Assembly (NCBI GenBank): GCA_030248295.1
Contig: JASANH010000138.1
Location: 1,352,849 to 1,416,848 of the forward strand
Reading direction: 5' to 3'
Origin: Mesodorylaimus sp. YZB2_4
Lineage: Eukaryota > Nematoda > Enoplea > Dorylaimida > Dorylaimidae
DNA length: 64,000 bases
Part shown: positions 22,950 to 38,555 of the stretch, one piece after another
Numbering within the stretch: position 1 is the first letter of the stretch
How the letters are laid out: every line of letters starts with the position of its first letter
Translations under genes and position numbers: made by a program
Notes under the pieces: generated by a model
What the model saw: only the letters and a program-made list of their open reading frames with translations
Told to the model about the DNA's origin: nothing
Databases searched by the model: none

Positions 22950-24611
22950 TCACGCACTGCTTGGCGTCACGCTGCTGCCACGAACAGGCGGAGGCGGGGC
23001 CACCTTGATTAGTTCGTCGAGCCTAGCCAATACTTCGTTCATCGATCGAGGACGCTCACTCGGATCGACACGCAGCATCGACAAAATAAAATCGTGAACG
23101 CCAGCGGTGTACCTAAAGCGGGGATGACCACCAAGTACGGTTGCAATCAGGGCCAACGAATCCATCCCTCCTCAGTGGTCAGATATGCATGAGACAGTAC
23201 TTACGGCGAAGTTGCCGGAATTTGAACGTTTCCTCCAATAACAGCCAGCGCCACACTATCGCCTCGTTCATGAGCCAAGTCGAAGGGCGATTTGAAAAAG
23301 CACATGGCGTAGAGAAGGCATCCGAGAGACTAAAAAGAAAACGAGTACTTGTTACGTTCAATACATCACTCTTTCTAAGATGACTCACCCAAATGTCCGT
23401 CCGCTCGTCAATGGTAGCTCCAGCTTCGACGTGGAACAGTTCGGGAGCTCTGTAGGTCATCGTCGAATGTTCGGCCGCCTCGTCTTGCAACGTCTGTGCT
23501 TCCTTAGCCGTCAAGACTTGCACCCGCGCTGGTGCAGCTGAACCTAAATCCATCAATACAGAGCTATCGTCGTTGGCTAAGAGGACGTTTCCCGGCTTTA
23601 GATCTCTGAAACGAGAGAAGAGCACGATGACCATGTTAGCCGAACAATAGAAAACAAGTACAGGAATACCTGTGTGCATACGGTGTGGGTTGCAAGGAAT
23701 GAAACGCCTTCAATCCATCGCACACACCTTTGAACAATTTCAGGACCCGAAGCTCGGAAATATGATCGCCAGACACTTGTCTCCATATGAGTTCTTCCAG
23801 AAGCGTACCCCTCTGCGATAAAAGAGTTTCAACTTAGATAATGAGCACGCATTCACTCAACTGAATAGGAACCAAAGGAAGAAACAATATTTGCACTGAT
23901 GCCTCTTTCTATGACCTGTGCTTACACACACCATATACGTGATGAGCTAAGGTGACTTTGACGAGGAAGTCTTTCGCCGATCAGGTTACCCTCGATCGGA
24001 TCGTGAGATGCCTTTCAGATCTAAACAGTTCGTGAGCTCTGTTAGGTCACCGTCGAACGTTCGATCACCTCGTCTACGCTTCCTTCAACTTCAAAACCTG
24101 ACGCAGCCGCCTTTCAGATCTGAAAGGCAGCCCTGCACAAGTCAGTCACACTAAAAGCCTTACCTTATAGTAAGGCAGCAGAAGATTGTATTCGACAGCA
24201 CTGACCACTTCCTGCGCACCATTTTGTTGCGCGTAGGCCACAACGCCATTGTGAGAGTTCAATTTCTCCACCGAATGCCCGTCGCAACTCAGCACGTTTG
24301 GATGATCACATATTTTCTGATGCACAGCGATTTCGTTCAAAACGCGCTGCTCATCGCGTTTCGAGTGACAGATGATCCTCTTCACAGCATACAGCTTGCC
24401 AGTGCCTTCCTCCTGGACCAAGTACACGTAGCTGAATGCACTGCAACACAAACATAGTCACTGTCTGCCAGCTACATGTCCCTTTCTAGTAAAACTATCT
24501 CGCGTCATGTCCCTTTTTCTGACGAATTACTTACCCCTCGCCCAATCGTTTCTTGACACGAAATCGTCGGTTATCAATTTCCAACAATTCCTTACCACAA
24601 GCACAGCCCAT
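22950..24611 (-). CDS. STK16: STK16-like serine/threonine kinase
   Basis: Six exons in phase: 24535-24611, 24164-24440, 23670-23812, 23389-23605, 23205-23329, 22950-23112 (333 residues; human 305). The N-terminus MGCACG can be myristoylated and palmitoylated, as in STK16, which is Golgi associated. Kinase landmarks are the glycine loop LGEGAFSYV, AVKRI (catalytic Lys), HRDLKPGN, MDLGS in place of DFG (usual for this NAK-family kinase), YRAPELF, ERTDIWSLGCLLY, and PSERP in subdomain XI. The tail APPPPVRGSS is proline rich. Intron 2 holds a decayed copy of part of exon 4. The gene lies 197 bp downstream of the unidentified gene on the same strand. Confidence 0.93.
24023..24112 (-). pseudogene. 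Fossil copy of STK16 exon 4 inside intron 2
   Basis: The plus-strand string aacagttcgtgagctctg and the next 60 bases match exon 4 (23440-23530: aacagttcgggagctctg and following). The match has scattered substitutions and a deletion of about a dozen bases. A second partial match (cctttcagatctgaaa, 24111-24126) resembles the exon 4 splice-acceptor edge. Frame is lost, so it is not usable as an alternative exon. Confidence 0.7.
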
Positions 24612-24807
24612 TATGTCGACCAGGCGCCGCAACATGGCACGCCCACCAGACCAATCCGATCGTCACCAATGGCTCAGTTCTGATCGTCGAGATAAGTTGG
24701 CTGGTCGAGCACGCGCCAGAGCGTCATCTGAAACCCAACCCTATGACCAGTCCGATTGCGCTCTACAACAAATACGTGGCTAATAACCACTGCTGACATA
24801 AATGCGA

Positions 24808-25717
24808 TCAACGAGTAACAAGGTTTACTGAGTGACAACTTATCAATTGCATGCAGATATACTGATCACATCGTCGATCAACCACAGCACTCGGCTGTAA
24901 ATTAGCATTCTTATCTTTATAATCCTGAAATGCGAAAGAAGCATTGTTAATCCGATGCTAAAATCTCCTTTGAACAGAAAGAAATAAATCAATTCCAGGG
25001 TTCATACAAGGAGCAGATAATGACTTTTCCAGGTTTTCCAAAAAAAAAAGATTTTTCCCTGGTCATTTTCACACAGTCCCAGCAGTACTAAATCAACTGA
25101 TTCACTGACTTCAAGCATGATCAGCAGGTACATAGAAAAGGCGAGTGACTCGAAATTTGCAGTCTCAAAATGCAGCCACTCAGTTTTCCATAATTTTGGC
25201 TCCAAAAGTCCCATTCTCCCTGATTTTTCCAGATTTTCCAGGCACTTCTCGCATTCCCTGACTTTTCCTGCTTTGTATGAACCATGAATTCCTGAAGCTT
25301 ACCCAATTCGCCAGCATCCACTTGTATCAGCATCGCCTGCACATCCATTCTTTGTTATAATCATCAGAAATTGACATCTTTCAACCATTTCTCGTCGTGG
25401 AATATCGGTGTAGTCATTCCATTCTGCTTCTTCCTGATAGAAAACGGTGAAGACCGGGTCCATGGAGTCCAGTTCGCAAAATTGTTTCTTCCTTTCAACC
25501 AGGAACGTGCGTGCGCGCAGATGTCCACATATCTTGTACTCCGACAGCCCGCAGTTCAACGTCTGTTCATCGCCTGCGCCCAGTCCCTGAACTACTGTAC
25601 TTAATCGAGCCAACCCGTCTCCTGCAATAGAATAGTGTTAAGCACCACTAACCACACGCGTTCCACAAAAAAGATAAACGGTCTGATACCTTATCAGCAA
25701 AATCCCCAACCGCTCAT
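24808..25717 (-). CDS. Unidentified gene between STK16 and COLGALT
   Basis: The best-supported exon is 25303-25621: acceptor ctattgcag, donor ttgg|gtaagc. It encodes GDGLARLSTVVQGLGAGDE, KICGHLRARTFLVERKKQFC and ELDSMDPVFTVFYQEEAEWND. A possible start exon ATGAGCG (25711-25717) joins in phase. A possible last exon is 24808-24924, after acceptor gcatttcag, encoding DYKDKNANLQPSAVVDRRCD. The frame across the middle exon's 3' part is unclear, and a further small intron near 25360 may exist. The family is not recognised. The intron between the last two exons holds a short inverted-repeat element. The gene sits about 197 bp from both neighbours, all on the minus strand. Confidence 0.5.
24999..25283. 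mobile_element. MITE with GGTTCATACAA inverted ends
   Basis: Left end ggttcatacaaggagcag and the reverse complement of the right end, ggttcatacaaagcagg, are inverted repeats. The interior repeats the motif ttccctgacttttcc / ttttccaggttttcc. At 285 bp with no coding content, it is a miniature inverted-repeat element. It lies in an intron of the unidentified gene. Confidence 0.65.
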
Positions 25718-25913
25718 TTCGACAGTTTACTAAAAACCACCACACTCAAACATGACTACCATCGCAAATACGATTTTAAAGCACCATAAATCGAAAACGC
25801 CAACAATGCAAAGCGGCAGTAACAATCGCTGTCCCCAATCTCCCAGCCACGCTCCATTATAAAACGTGTGAGATCTGCTAAGGCACGAAATTTGGCTTTT
25901 TCTTTCCACACAC

Positions 25914-28424
25914 TTACAGTTCGTCGTCGGCTCGTTTCCCAGCGCCTTCTCTTTTCAAGGCCAGTCCGACATCTTCGTTCTTCATTAGACCTTCTGACGC
26001 ATCTCGACTTCTAACTTCTACGATCGTTTGGTTATTCAATTTCGGATCCACCAAAGGGGCGTTTTCCGTGTCGCTGATGTACCCTGGTTCTCCAGTATAA
26101 TGGGTCGGAAATACCAACAATGGCTCGGACGTATAAGCCAGCAGATTGCGTTTAGGAAAATACGACTTCCACACCGACTCCGGGTGCCGGTCAAACATGA
26201 TAGGCAGATATTCATCAACGGGAACCAGATTCTCGAACGGACGGGCTTCCAACAATTTCACAGCACCCTCGTAGGTCAGGGCGTACGACAAGGTCCAATA
26301 CGAATAGCCCACGTGAGATAAATATCGGCAGCCATCGACCATTGGTCCGTCGTTGTGCGGATTAAGCCGTTTTCGTCCCAAATAAATCAGATCCCAATCC
26401 ACATTCCGCTCGTCCGCCTCCTCGATCAATGCTGACAACGTGTAACGGAAATACTTGACGAAACGCAAGTCATCTTCAAAGATCACCACCCGACGATACT
26501 TGTTCCGGCGTACGTCTTCCCAAATTCGGTAATGACTCAGGAAACACCCGATTTCACCATGAGTCATCGTACGTTTGTGATATGGATCCCTGAAACGGAT
26601 AAAAGTCATCACCACGTAGTTGATAAGGAGAGCTTGTTACGAGATAAGAGGGTCATTCTCATTAATTCCATCCAACGTTATTGCCTTATTCTACATTCAA
26701 GGGCCCAATATAAACTATAATTCAATATTCGTAAAACATCCCCTGTAGACCCGAGTCTGCTATCACGGCTTGTTTTTGCTTTCACAGGCTTGATTCAATA
26801 AAAATGTGCTCGTTCAGAACTGTTCAGTTCAGGATCAGCTGTAGCTCAAACATACATCTACAGATCATCATAAGATGCTTATTCACACTTCTGAATCTCA
26901 ACTGAAAAAAAGCAAAAAATGAACTTCTACACAAGGTTTTGAACAGGTGCTACACAATTGCCAGACATCGATCATCACTGACATACTCTGGCAAACAGTG
27001 AACGGTTGAATGTATATGCTTTTAGATACTCACTATAGCTGTGTTCAAAGAAAATAAAGCAAGGACGCAGCAAAGTCCAATTATAATTATGCCACATAAT
27101 ATAGGAAGCACTGTCAGCCACTGTCCGAGGATGCTAGGTTAAGGCAACAATGGCTAGCAATTTAGCATTTACTGTGTCTGCCTATCCCCAGATATCGCGT
27201 CTTGAGATACCCTCGCGTAACCCTGCCCACACTACTGCATATAGGCGCAAGCTGGTCTTACCTGTATTCGGGCATCATATGGATTCCTAGTTCGTCATAG
27301 ATGTACGCGTCCGACAGTGTCTTCCCGTCCACAGCTTCCATCAAAGTGGCATTGATTCCCAACACGTTCAGACACCAGTCCATTCTGCGCCTTCTGTCAG
27401 GTCGTCGACGCAGATTGATCAAGTAGACCTGATCAAATTGATCACCCGGCTCCTTTGTTTTTGGTCTCAAATATTCAAGGGGATCAAGGAACGGCGAATA
27501 AAGTAGGCCGGGTGGACCATAGAAAAGTGTTTCCAAGACCAAATAACGCATACTTTCGATGTCATCCTCCAATTCTTCGTACTGATCTCGAGGTTCCAAT
27601 AAAAATCCAAAATCGAATGTGTTCAGTAGATTCAATTCAATGCCGGCCTGTTTCGCTGATCGAGCAAAAATCAGCACATCGTCAGTGGGCAAATCCATTC
27701 CATCATTGATCAGTTTAGTGCGATCAAATGTCAAAAGCACCGTTTTCGGATCGTTTAAGTCGATAAGAAATGTTGAATGGACCATGGGCACGGGTAGACA
27801 GCCTTGCATCTGACGTCGATAGATGGGCTCGTATTCGGGGGTACGCACGTAATACCCATTCGCGTCCACGCCGGCCCAGAAGTTTGAGTACATGGAAGTA
27901 GATCGTAGCATTGGTGCTATTATCGATTTCTTTCGTTCCATCAATCGCTGTAGAGTCCTCGGGTACGTTAGAAAGTTATCCGCGTCAATGAACAAAATAT
28001 AATCGAAATTGCGTGACCGAGCTATCGATAACGCCTCTTCTTTCAACGCGATAATGCGCTCGTACCTTTCGTTGGTCCAGTAGAACGGTCCAGTCTCGCC
28101 GTCGTAGGAAATAGAGCCGCTATTGTCATGAACATAGTCCATCGATCCATACATGCCATCGAGAAGTGACGTCCAATTCTTGAGGATCGCCGCCGTTTGA
28201 TCAGTGTTGTGGTCGCTACGAATGAACAAATGCAGATGACTCTTCGGATAATCCAGCTCCTCCAATTGACCCAGGAAGTAGGGCAAGGCGTGCGCCTTGT
28301 TTCGCGCCAGCACGCACACCATGACGGTCGGATATTGCACCAAGTTCGGTTCCGCCTCTTCCTCTCCATTCGTTAGACCCGGGAGACAAACGAGCAGAAA
28401 CAGCATCACTCGCATCGATCCCAT
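25914..28424 (-). CDS. COLGALT1: Procollagen galactosyltransferase (GT25)
   Basis: Two exons: 27262-28424 and 25914-26589 (612 residues; human COLGALT1 622). The signal peptide MRVMLFLLVCLPGLTNG leads into the first glycosyltransferase domain (VCVLARNKAHALPYFLGQLE, FIDADNFLTYPRTL with a DxD-like motif). The C-terminal GT25 domain has DQVYLINLRRRPDRRRRM, HGEIGCFLSHYRIWE and VVIFEDDLRF. The C-terminal DDEL is a KDEL-type ER retrieval signal. The enzyme transfers galactose to hydroxylysine of collagen in the ER. The intron is 672 bp. An acceptor-like ttgtttag lies 16 nt before the start codon. Confidence 0.95.
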
Positions 28425-28910
28425 CTTGAATTGAGGTGCCTAAACAACACTACTGAACTCCAGTCCCAACATCGCTCCATCAGTACATCCTGGATGGAAT
28501 CCAGCAGGCACCAATCCAAGCATCCATCTCCACCAAGTTTACTTAACGCTACAGAAAAGCTGAATATAAACGAGGGAAAAGGTGTACAGGAACTCACTTT
28601 GCGCATGTCACACACGACACCGAAATGAGACAAATTAGTTCCACAATGTGTCACCCGACCACCTGGGCATCACACAATACATCAAACTTAGTTGCATTGT
28701 ACAAAGCGGGGTCATTTCACGACGCGGTAAGATACACAGGTGAAGTATGGAGTGGCCAGGAGCATAACAAATTTTAAACGGACTATGTGCAAACCAACTC
28801 ACAATCACAGAAAGGCCGAATATGCGCTACGAATTCGATCACGCTAAAGTATAAAAATAACTTTTTACAACCAGCATCTATCCAGTCCGCCCAAGCATAT
28901 TACCTCGGAA
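28425..28910. other. Spacer between CUL1 and COLGALT
   Basis: 486 bp between two minus-strand genes. No exon was recognised. It contains the CUL1 3' flank and, next to the COLGALT start, an acceptor-like site on the coding strand. Confidence 0.45.
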
Positions 28911-32793
<3,883 letters not shown>

Positions 32794-33517
32794 TGTATCA
32801 AAAATTGGCTATGTACGAAACGGAAGATTGCGAAAAATCTCACTTTATCGAAACTTGTAACAACTGGGTTGTGACACAGGAGTTTCTTGATCTGCCAATT
32901 AGTAAAGCAGATTTGGAACCAGACAGGCAAGACAAACACTATACAACCAAACCAAAACCACGGCGCGATGAGGCCGGCCAGACGAGAACGAGAACGTGAC
33001 AGCACCAGCACTACCCCAAAAATGAGTAAAATATACTTCAGGTATCATCGTCACAAGAAAGAAAGATTCTGGTCTAGCAGTAAAATATACAATAAAATGG
33101 ACAAACATTGTTCTTTTTCGGACAAATTTAAAATGGTTTAATGGTTTTAAAGCTTAAACTGAAGGTAACATAAAGTATCTCAAACTATATGTTACCAGTA
33201 ACGCGCATTTCCAGGCATTTCTCGTCGTCGTTACGTACTCGTTGTCATGGCTACGCTCATTGTCCTTTCCTTTTCTGTAGATGGATCTGTACTTCGGGAT
33301 GAATTTGTTGAGCGCAACTAAATTAGCGAGCATTCTTTCTTCAGTTACTGTAACAATGATTTTGATTCATTTACGTAGGCCTATAGCCTAGCTTTTGCCC
33401 CGATTTCGATTTTCGATTCTATGCACCGTTTTGTTTAGGTTTCGGATATGGATCCCAGAGTCTCTGTGCAATCATGATTATGGCGGGATGAGTTTGATGG
33501 CGGTTTGAGCGAGAACG
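32794..33517. promoter_or_regulatory. Divergent intergenic region CUL1 / Kelch-like gene
   Basis: 724 bp between divergent start codons. No exon was recognised. A gttttgtttag acceptor-like string near 33430-33440 precedes the Kelch gene start by about 80 nt. Promoter content is inferred from orientation only. Confidence 0.4.
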
Positions 33518-36064
33518 ATGAGGCGGATGTCAGGAAGCAGCAGTTGCAATGGGAGTCCGAGTTTTTCATTTTCTTGGCAACAGCAACATCGAAATGAAGT
33601 CCCTGAGGAATCGACCGTGGCTTCAATCGCAGTTGCAGCATTACCAAACGAACCTTGCGACCGGCTGTGCGGCCAGAGGGCTCGCCGTATGCACGTAGGT
33701 CAAATTAGGAAAGCTTAGCCTATAGCAAGTCTGAGATTTATCTTGTGAACTATGCAGACCTTCTTTGCATCTCGACAATTGTGCGACGTTGTTCTCCGAT
33801 GCGGCGATAAACAGATCTCCGCACATCGAATAGTCCTTGCTGCGGCGTGCGATTATTTCGATAGAATGTTCAATGGCGGTTTGAAAGAATCGAGCCAGAG
33901 AGAAGTTCACATCGATGGCATCGAACCGATCGCTCTGGTCGAGCTTGTTTCGTACTGTTATACAGGTAAATCAGGGTGAAGCCACGCGACTTGTTCATAA
34001 CCTGTGGATCTTTATTTTAGGTCAACTACGATTAGAAAAAGGCAATGTGGAAACGATTCTCAGTGGGGCATGCTTTCTTCGACTGGACGACGTTATCGAA
34101 CGTTGTACGGAATTTATTCGATCTCAAATGGACGCCAGCAATTGTTTGGGCATACGGTCATTTGCGGATTCACGTGGTTGCATCAAATTGCATCAGTCTG
34201 CTCACGCATACACTACTGTGAGTGACGTTGGTGGCAAATTGCCCCCCCCCCCCCATTTCGACGTGAGAACTGGTGTCATTTTCAGGAGCATTTCACGGAA
34301 GTGGTGCAGCAACCAGAATATTTAACGTTGCCCGTAGAAGACGTGTTAGCTTTATTATCATCGGACGATCTTAACGTGGTGTCTGAAATCGACGTTTGTG
34401 AATCGGCTTTAGAATGGTTGAATCATGACTTGCCAAATCGACGTCAATACGCCAGCCGCTTATTGGCTGTGGTTCGACTGCCTTGTTTGACTCCCGAATA
34501 TTTGACTGATTTTGTCGATTCTAATTCGCTGTTTCGCGAAGATCCTGATTGCCAAGTTCTTCTGAAAGAAGCTATGAAATTTCATCTTTTGCCCGACCGC
34601 CGAGCTACTATGAATCTGGGCGAAAGAGCCAAACCAAGAAAGTCTACTGTTGGCGTCATGTACGTCATCGGAGGCATGGATTTGAACAAAGGTTAGTGTG
34701 TATTATTGTAGCTTGATGTCACCTTGAACTGACTTCAAGTTTCTACTACTGGTTACTGCACATGCAGAGTAGTCAGTTGCTACCCTTGTTGTCTTAACTG
34801 ACAGATCGTAGTTATACAGTTCGTCGAATCGTGATGTGGGTCCAGCCGCGTGGGATTAATCTATCGTTTTTCAGGGGCACTCACAATTGAATGCTACGAC
34901 AGTTTGAAAGACGAGTGGAACGATGTTGGCCGAATGCCTGCCCGACGATTGCAGTTTGGAGTTGCAGTTCTTGACGGTAAAAAGTGACCTCTGAAAGTAG
35001 TATCTAGGCCTGACATGTTCTTTCTAGGCAAGTTGCATTTGGTCGGCGGGCGTGATGGTCTGAAGACGTTGAATACGTTCGAGTGCTGGGAGCCAACAAC
35101 GAATACTTGGACGCAATTGCCGCCCATAAATACGCCGCGACACGGCTTAGGTAATGGATTTCTATCAAACTAGTTCAACGCTCAGCGATGCGTCTAATAT
35201 ATTTACATACTGCCTGTAGGTGTCGCGGTGCTGGAAGACGTTGTGTATGCTATTGGCGGCCACGATGGATGGTCTTACTTGAGTACAGCGGAACGTTACG
35301 ACCCCATGACTAAAACGTGGACCTACATTGGAGAGATGTCTCAGGCTAGAAATACGGTCGGGGTGGCCGTATTGAATGGACGGTGAGAAGGCTATTTCGA
35401 GCACAGCTGGCACATAATCTGGGAGTAGTAGTGTTGCAGGATATACGCGATCGGTGGCAGGGACAGCGGGCAGTGTTTGCGGACGGTCGAGTACTATAGT
35501 CCCCACACGAACAAGTGGACGCAGTGCGCTCAAATGAATAAGAGACGCGGCTTTGTGGGTGTGGGCGTGCTGCACGGATACATATACGCTGCAGGGGGGC
35601 TGGACACACCGACTTGCCATCCGTCGTCAACTCGACTGTGTTGCGTGGAGAGGTAGGTTGATACAATCCGTTGGCTGCTTGTTTCAGCGAGTCGTGCATG
35701 CACGTTCCAGATACGATCCGAAGGCCGACATATGGACTGTAGTTGCCAGTTTGAACATCGGCAGTGACGGTGTTGGTCTTTGTCCGCTCGGAAATTTGAT
35801 GTTCGCTGTGGGTGGTTTCTCAGGTTCTGCGTACTTGCAACTGGTTGAATGCTACGATCCTGTAAACAACGAATGGCGCGAGGTGAGCGAGTGTCAGCCA
35901 GCTAATAGTGCGTTGGAGAGAGAGGGCGATTAGGGTTTTTTTTGCATGGAGTTCATGATTTCGTGTTCTTTTAGGTCGGTCGCTTGAAAAGCGGTCGTGC
36001 AGCCGCTTGTGTGGCCGTCATACCTCGGCACGCTCAACGGAGTGAAGCTACCGGCATCAATTGA
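33518..36064 (+). CDS. KLHL5: Kelch-like BTB protein, KLHL1/4/5 type
   Basis: Ten exons: 33518-33694, 33758-33965, 34021-34217, 34286-34691, 34875-34976, 35028-35150, 35220-35382, 35440-35652, 35711-35882, 35975-36064 (616 residues). A BTB domain ([20 protein letters not shown]) is followed by BACK ([15 protein letters not shown]) and six kelch repeats with GG pairs ([73 protein letters not shown]). The fifth repeat, with [17 protein letters not shown], fits the KLHL1/4/5 subgroup better than other KLHLs. The family builds CUL3 ligases or binds actin. The start is set by an in-frame TGA just upstream. Intron 3 contains a run of about 11 C. The gene symbol is a family-level guess. Confidence 0.92.
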
Positions 36065-37148
36065 ATACGCCTTGACACGTTGTTCAGTTTTCGCTTGCCC
36101 CTTTCCACTTACCTGACGACTAACGTTACTTGCGGCGGGTACCATGCACTTGACATGTAGTCAGTACGTGTACAGGACGTTTTTCTGACTGAGCTTTTGC
36201 ACTGCACAAAGTGGCACTAACCATGGGAAAGGGGTTCCGTGATTCTTATTGCTATAATTTAGGGTGCCGCCGACTTATTTATTGTGGGGCATTACGCACG
36301 GCACTCGCCTGTCTTGTATCACTTGCGTGCATTATGGATGTGTTGTCTAGCCAGCCTACTTTCGTGTTGGTGAACGACTGCCATGTTGTGTCTCGAATGA
36401 CGATGAGTAACTAGCTGGAATAGAAGGTAGGCCGGGTACCAAAGTGGGTGCATACTGTTGGCCTAGCTGCATCGAGCCAAATTCGCTTTGCAAAGCGTGA
36501 TTGTGTAGCGCTTGATCGTGAGTCAGCGATCACTCGATATTGACAGTAGTACTGTGTCCACTGCTCCTTATTCTAGAATCGCAGTCTTGTTCACCGTTTT
36601 CGAACTTTCCACAAATTCAAATTTCGCGCTTTTGCATACCTGCGCATCAAATTGCCATAGGCATGCAACAGAAAGCAGGCGGGAAACTTTCTGAGGCAGA
36701 GGTCTACGCGATTGGTATATCGATCCGTTTTTGGTACCTATCGGTAGAAACATCGTGACTGGGTATTTAAACTGGAATTCGCATTGCACAAGCTTTGTAC
36801 AAGGTAAGCAACAGTCATCTTTAGTGACTAGGAGATAAAGGTAGGGTGCTCGTGAAAAAGAAGACAAAGGAACCCAAACACGTATCTAGCGTGAATCTCT
36901 TGAGATCGGGTGTCCTATAGGTAGAGTAGCGTGCAGTTGATTCCGGATATGGCAGCTGGGCAAACTGCTCAACGTTCCGAGATTTGCAAATATTCAAAAA
37001 CATAAACTGCTGCACGCGCTGATTGTTTACGGGGAAAAATAGCCTGTTTTGCAGCTCCTATTTGTTGCAGATCTCACGATCAGCTTAGATACGTGCCTGT
37101 ATCATACAGTACGTTCCAGCGTGATATCAGCTCGAACATAACTACAGT
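36065..37148. other. Intergenic, no gene seen
   Basis: 1.08 kb between two plus-strand genes. No recognisable exon was found. Open frames are short and without protein-like patterns. Confidence 0.45.
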
Positions 37149-38139
37149 ATGTCGGAACGGTACGTACCCACGGTGCAGTATAGAATAATGTTCAAAATGT
37201 TATGCATTTATATTTCAGACGTTTTGTTTTGCGGGGCCTTCCTCCAGGAATCACCCGAGACGCCGTTTACAATCATTTTTCTCGGTACGGAGAAGTGATT
37301 AGCGTCATTATCGAACCAGGAAAAACCGAAGGAGTCGTCTCGTTTCATACTGCATTCAGTGTCGACCTAGCATTGGCCTATGATCACATTATTAACGGAA
37401 AGAAAATCGAACTAGTTGCAACGGGGCGGACTGGCCAAAATTGGATAAGTCAATCGCGAGATGTGAATGGCTTTACTTACCTCAAAAGTCCTACTTAACG
37501 TTTCTTGTTCTCTTCAGGGACGGCGATATCTGCTTCCTAATCCTGCTCCTGCTCTTACTCCTGCTCTTACTCTAAAACCGTTGCTGGGTCAGCGGCCTAG
37601 CGATCATCAAATCAATCGTCAATGCGTTCTGTCAACGGGCGGTAATTCATCGGTGAGTACAGTTTTGTGACCACGCTCATGTACTAACTACAATACTGTG
37701 CTGGGCAGTCAAGTCTGACAGTGAGTGCTTAGGTCACTTGGCTGGGTGTGTCGCTCTGGTCATGTTTTGCAGCATCGTTCGCTATCATGTAAAAGCTTGC
37801 TTCCTTCGATTAGCAGCTGTGTAGATCTCTGAGCTTATTAACTGTGACTACTTTGCTTTTACAGGCGAAGGAGGAGCGTCCACCGAAGCTGCGCCGCATC
37901 GAAGTGATTGATATCAGCACCGACGAGTCGGACAGTACGGACGATGACGGCGCTGAGGAAAATGACAAAAGTTGCAACAAAAGTTGCAACAAATCGTCGA
38001 TGTCCGGCACCTGTATCGGAGAATCAAACGAGAGTATGAAAATGCAAAACTGGATATTGATGCCGTGGTGAATCATTTGAACCCGCAAATTCGTTCACTG
38101 CTGGCAAAATTCGAGGAGGAATTGAAGAAAATGTTTTGA
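37149..38139 (+). CDS. Small RRM RNA-binding protein with two competing C-terminal frames
   Basis: Exons 37149-37159, 37219-37462, 37518-37652 and 37865 onward. MSER joins RFVLRGLPPGITRDAVYNHF, GEVISVIIE and EGVVSFHTA: one RRM with a non-aromatic RNP2-like start and RNP1-like EGVVSF. A Pro/Ala/Leu repeat (PAPALTPALTL) follows, then an acidic segment (IDISTDESDSTDDDGAEEN). After that, the open frame ends at 38071, but another frame continues as a strong coiled coil (QKLQQKLQQIVDVRHLYRRI to KFEEELKKMF) with its stop at 38137-38139. A one-base indel near 37965, or an unrecognised splice, would join them. The family is not identified. The end coordinate follows the coiled-coil frame. Confidence 0.7.
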
Positions 38140-38555
38140 AATGATCTGGAAAGAAAAGCTTTATTATGGGTCAGGGAAGTCGACACGAGTCATGGAGGCA
38201 TTGAAGGGTGACGGGTCACAGCAGTTTCTATGTAGCTTGCCGCGTGAGATTCTGGAATATAGTTTTTCTGGTGCTTGTGACCGAGTGTATTTCGTCTGAA
38301 AGAAAATAATGCATACTATTCGATTTTTATCTTGAGTTGACAGGAGTGAACTAATAGCCAAACGTGTTCGCGTTGCGCAATTGGATTTTGAAGAAGGCTG
38401 GTTTTGAAATAAACGGTTTCGAACCTGCGCATCGCGGGCGTGCGCAGTGCAGCTTACTACTGTGCTTTCGCTAATTATTAATTATTTAGAAATTTTACAC
38501 AGCTACAAATTTTTATCGGTATTGTTTCTATCTTGTGGGGTTACTGGAGAAAAGC
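38140..38555. other. Intergenic spacer
   Basis: 416 bp. Holds an aataaa-like 3' end context for the RRM gene. On the minus strand a short open stretch (38165-38296) follows a tttctttcag acceptor-like string, but it could not be linked to any gene. Confidence 0.35.

Noticed and set aside
38165..38361. Minus-strand exon candidate behind a tttctttcag site
   Set aside because: No joining exon could be found, and two frames are equally plausible.
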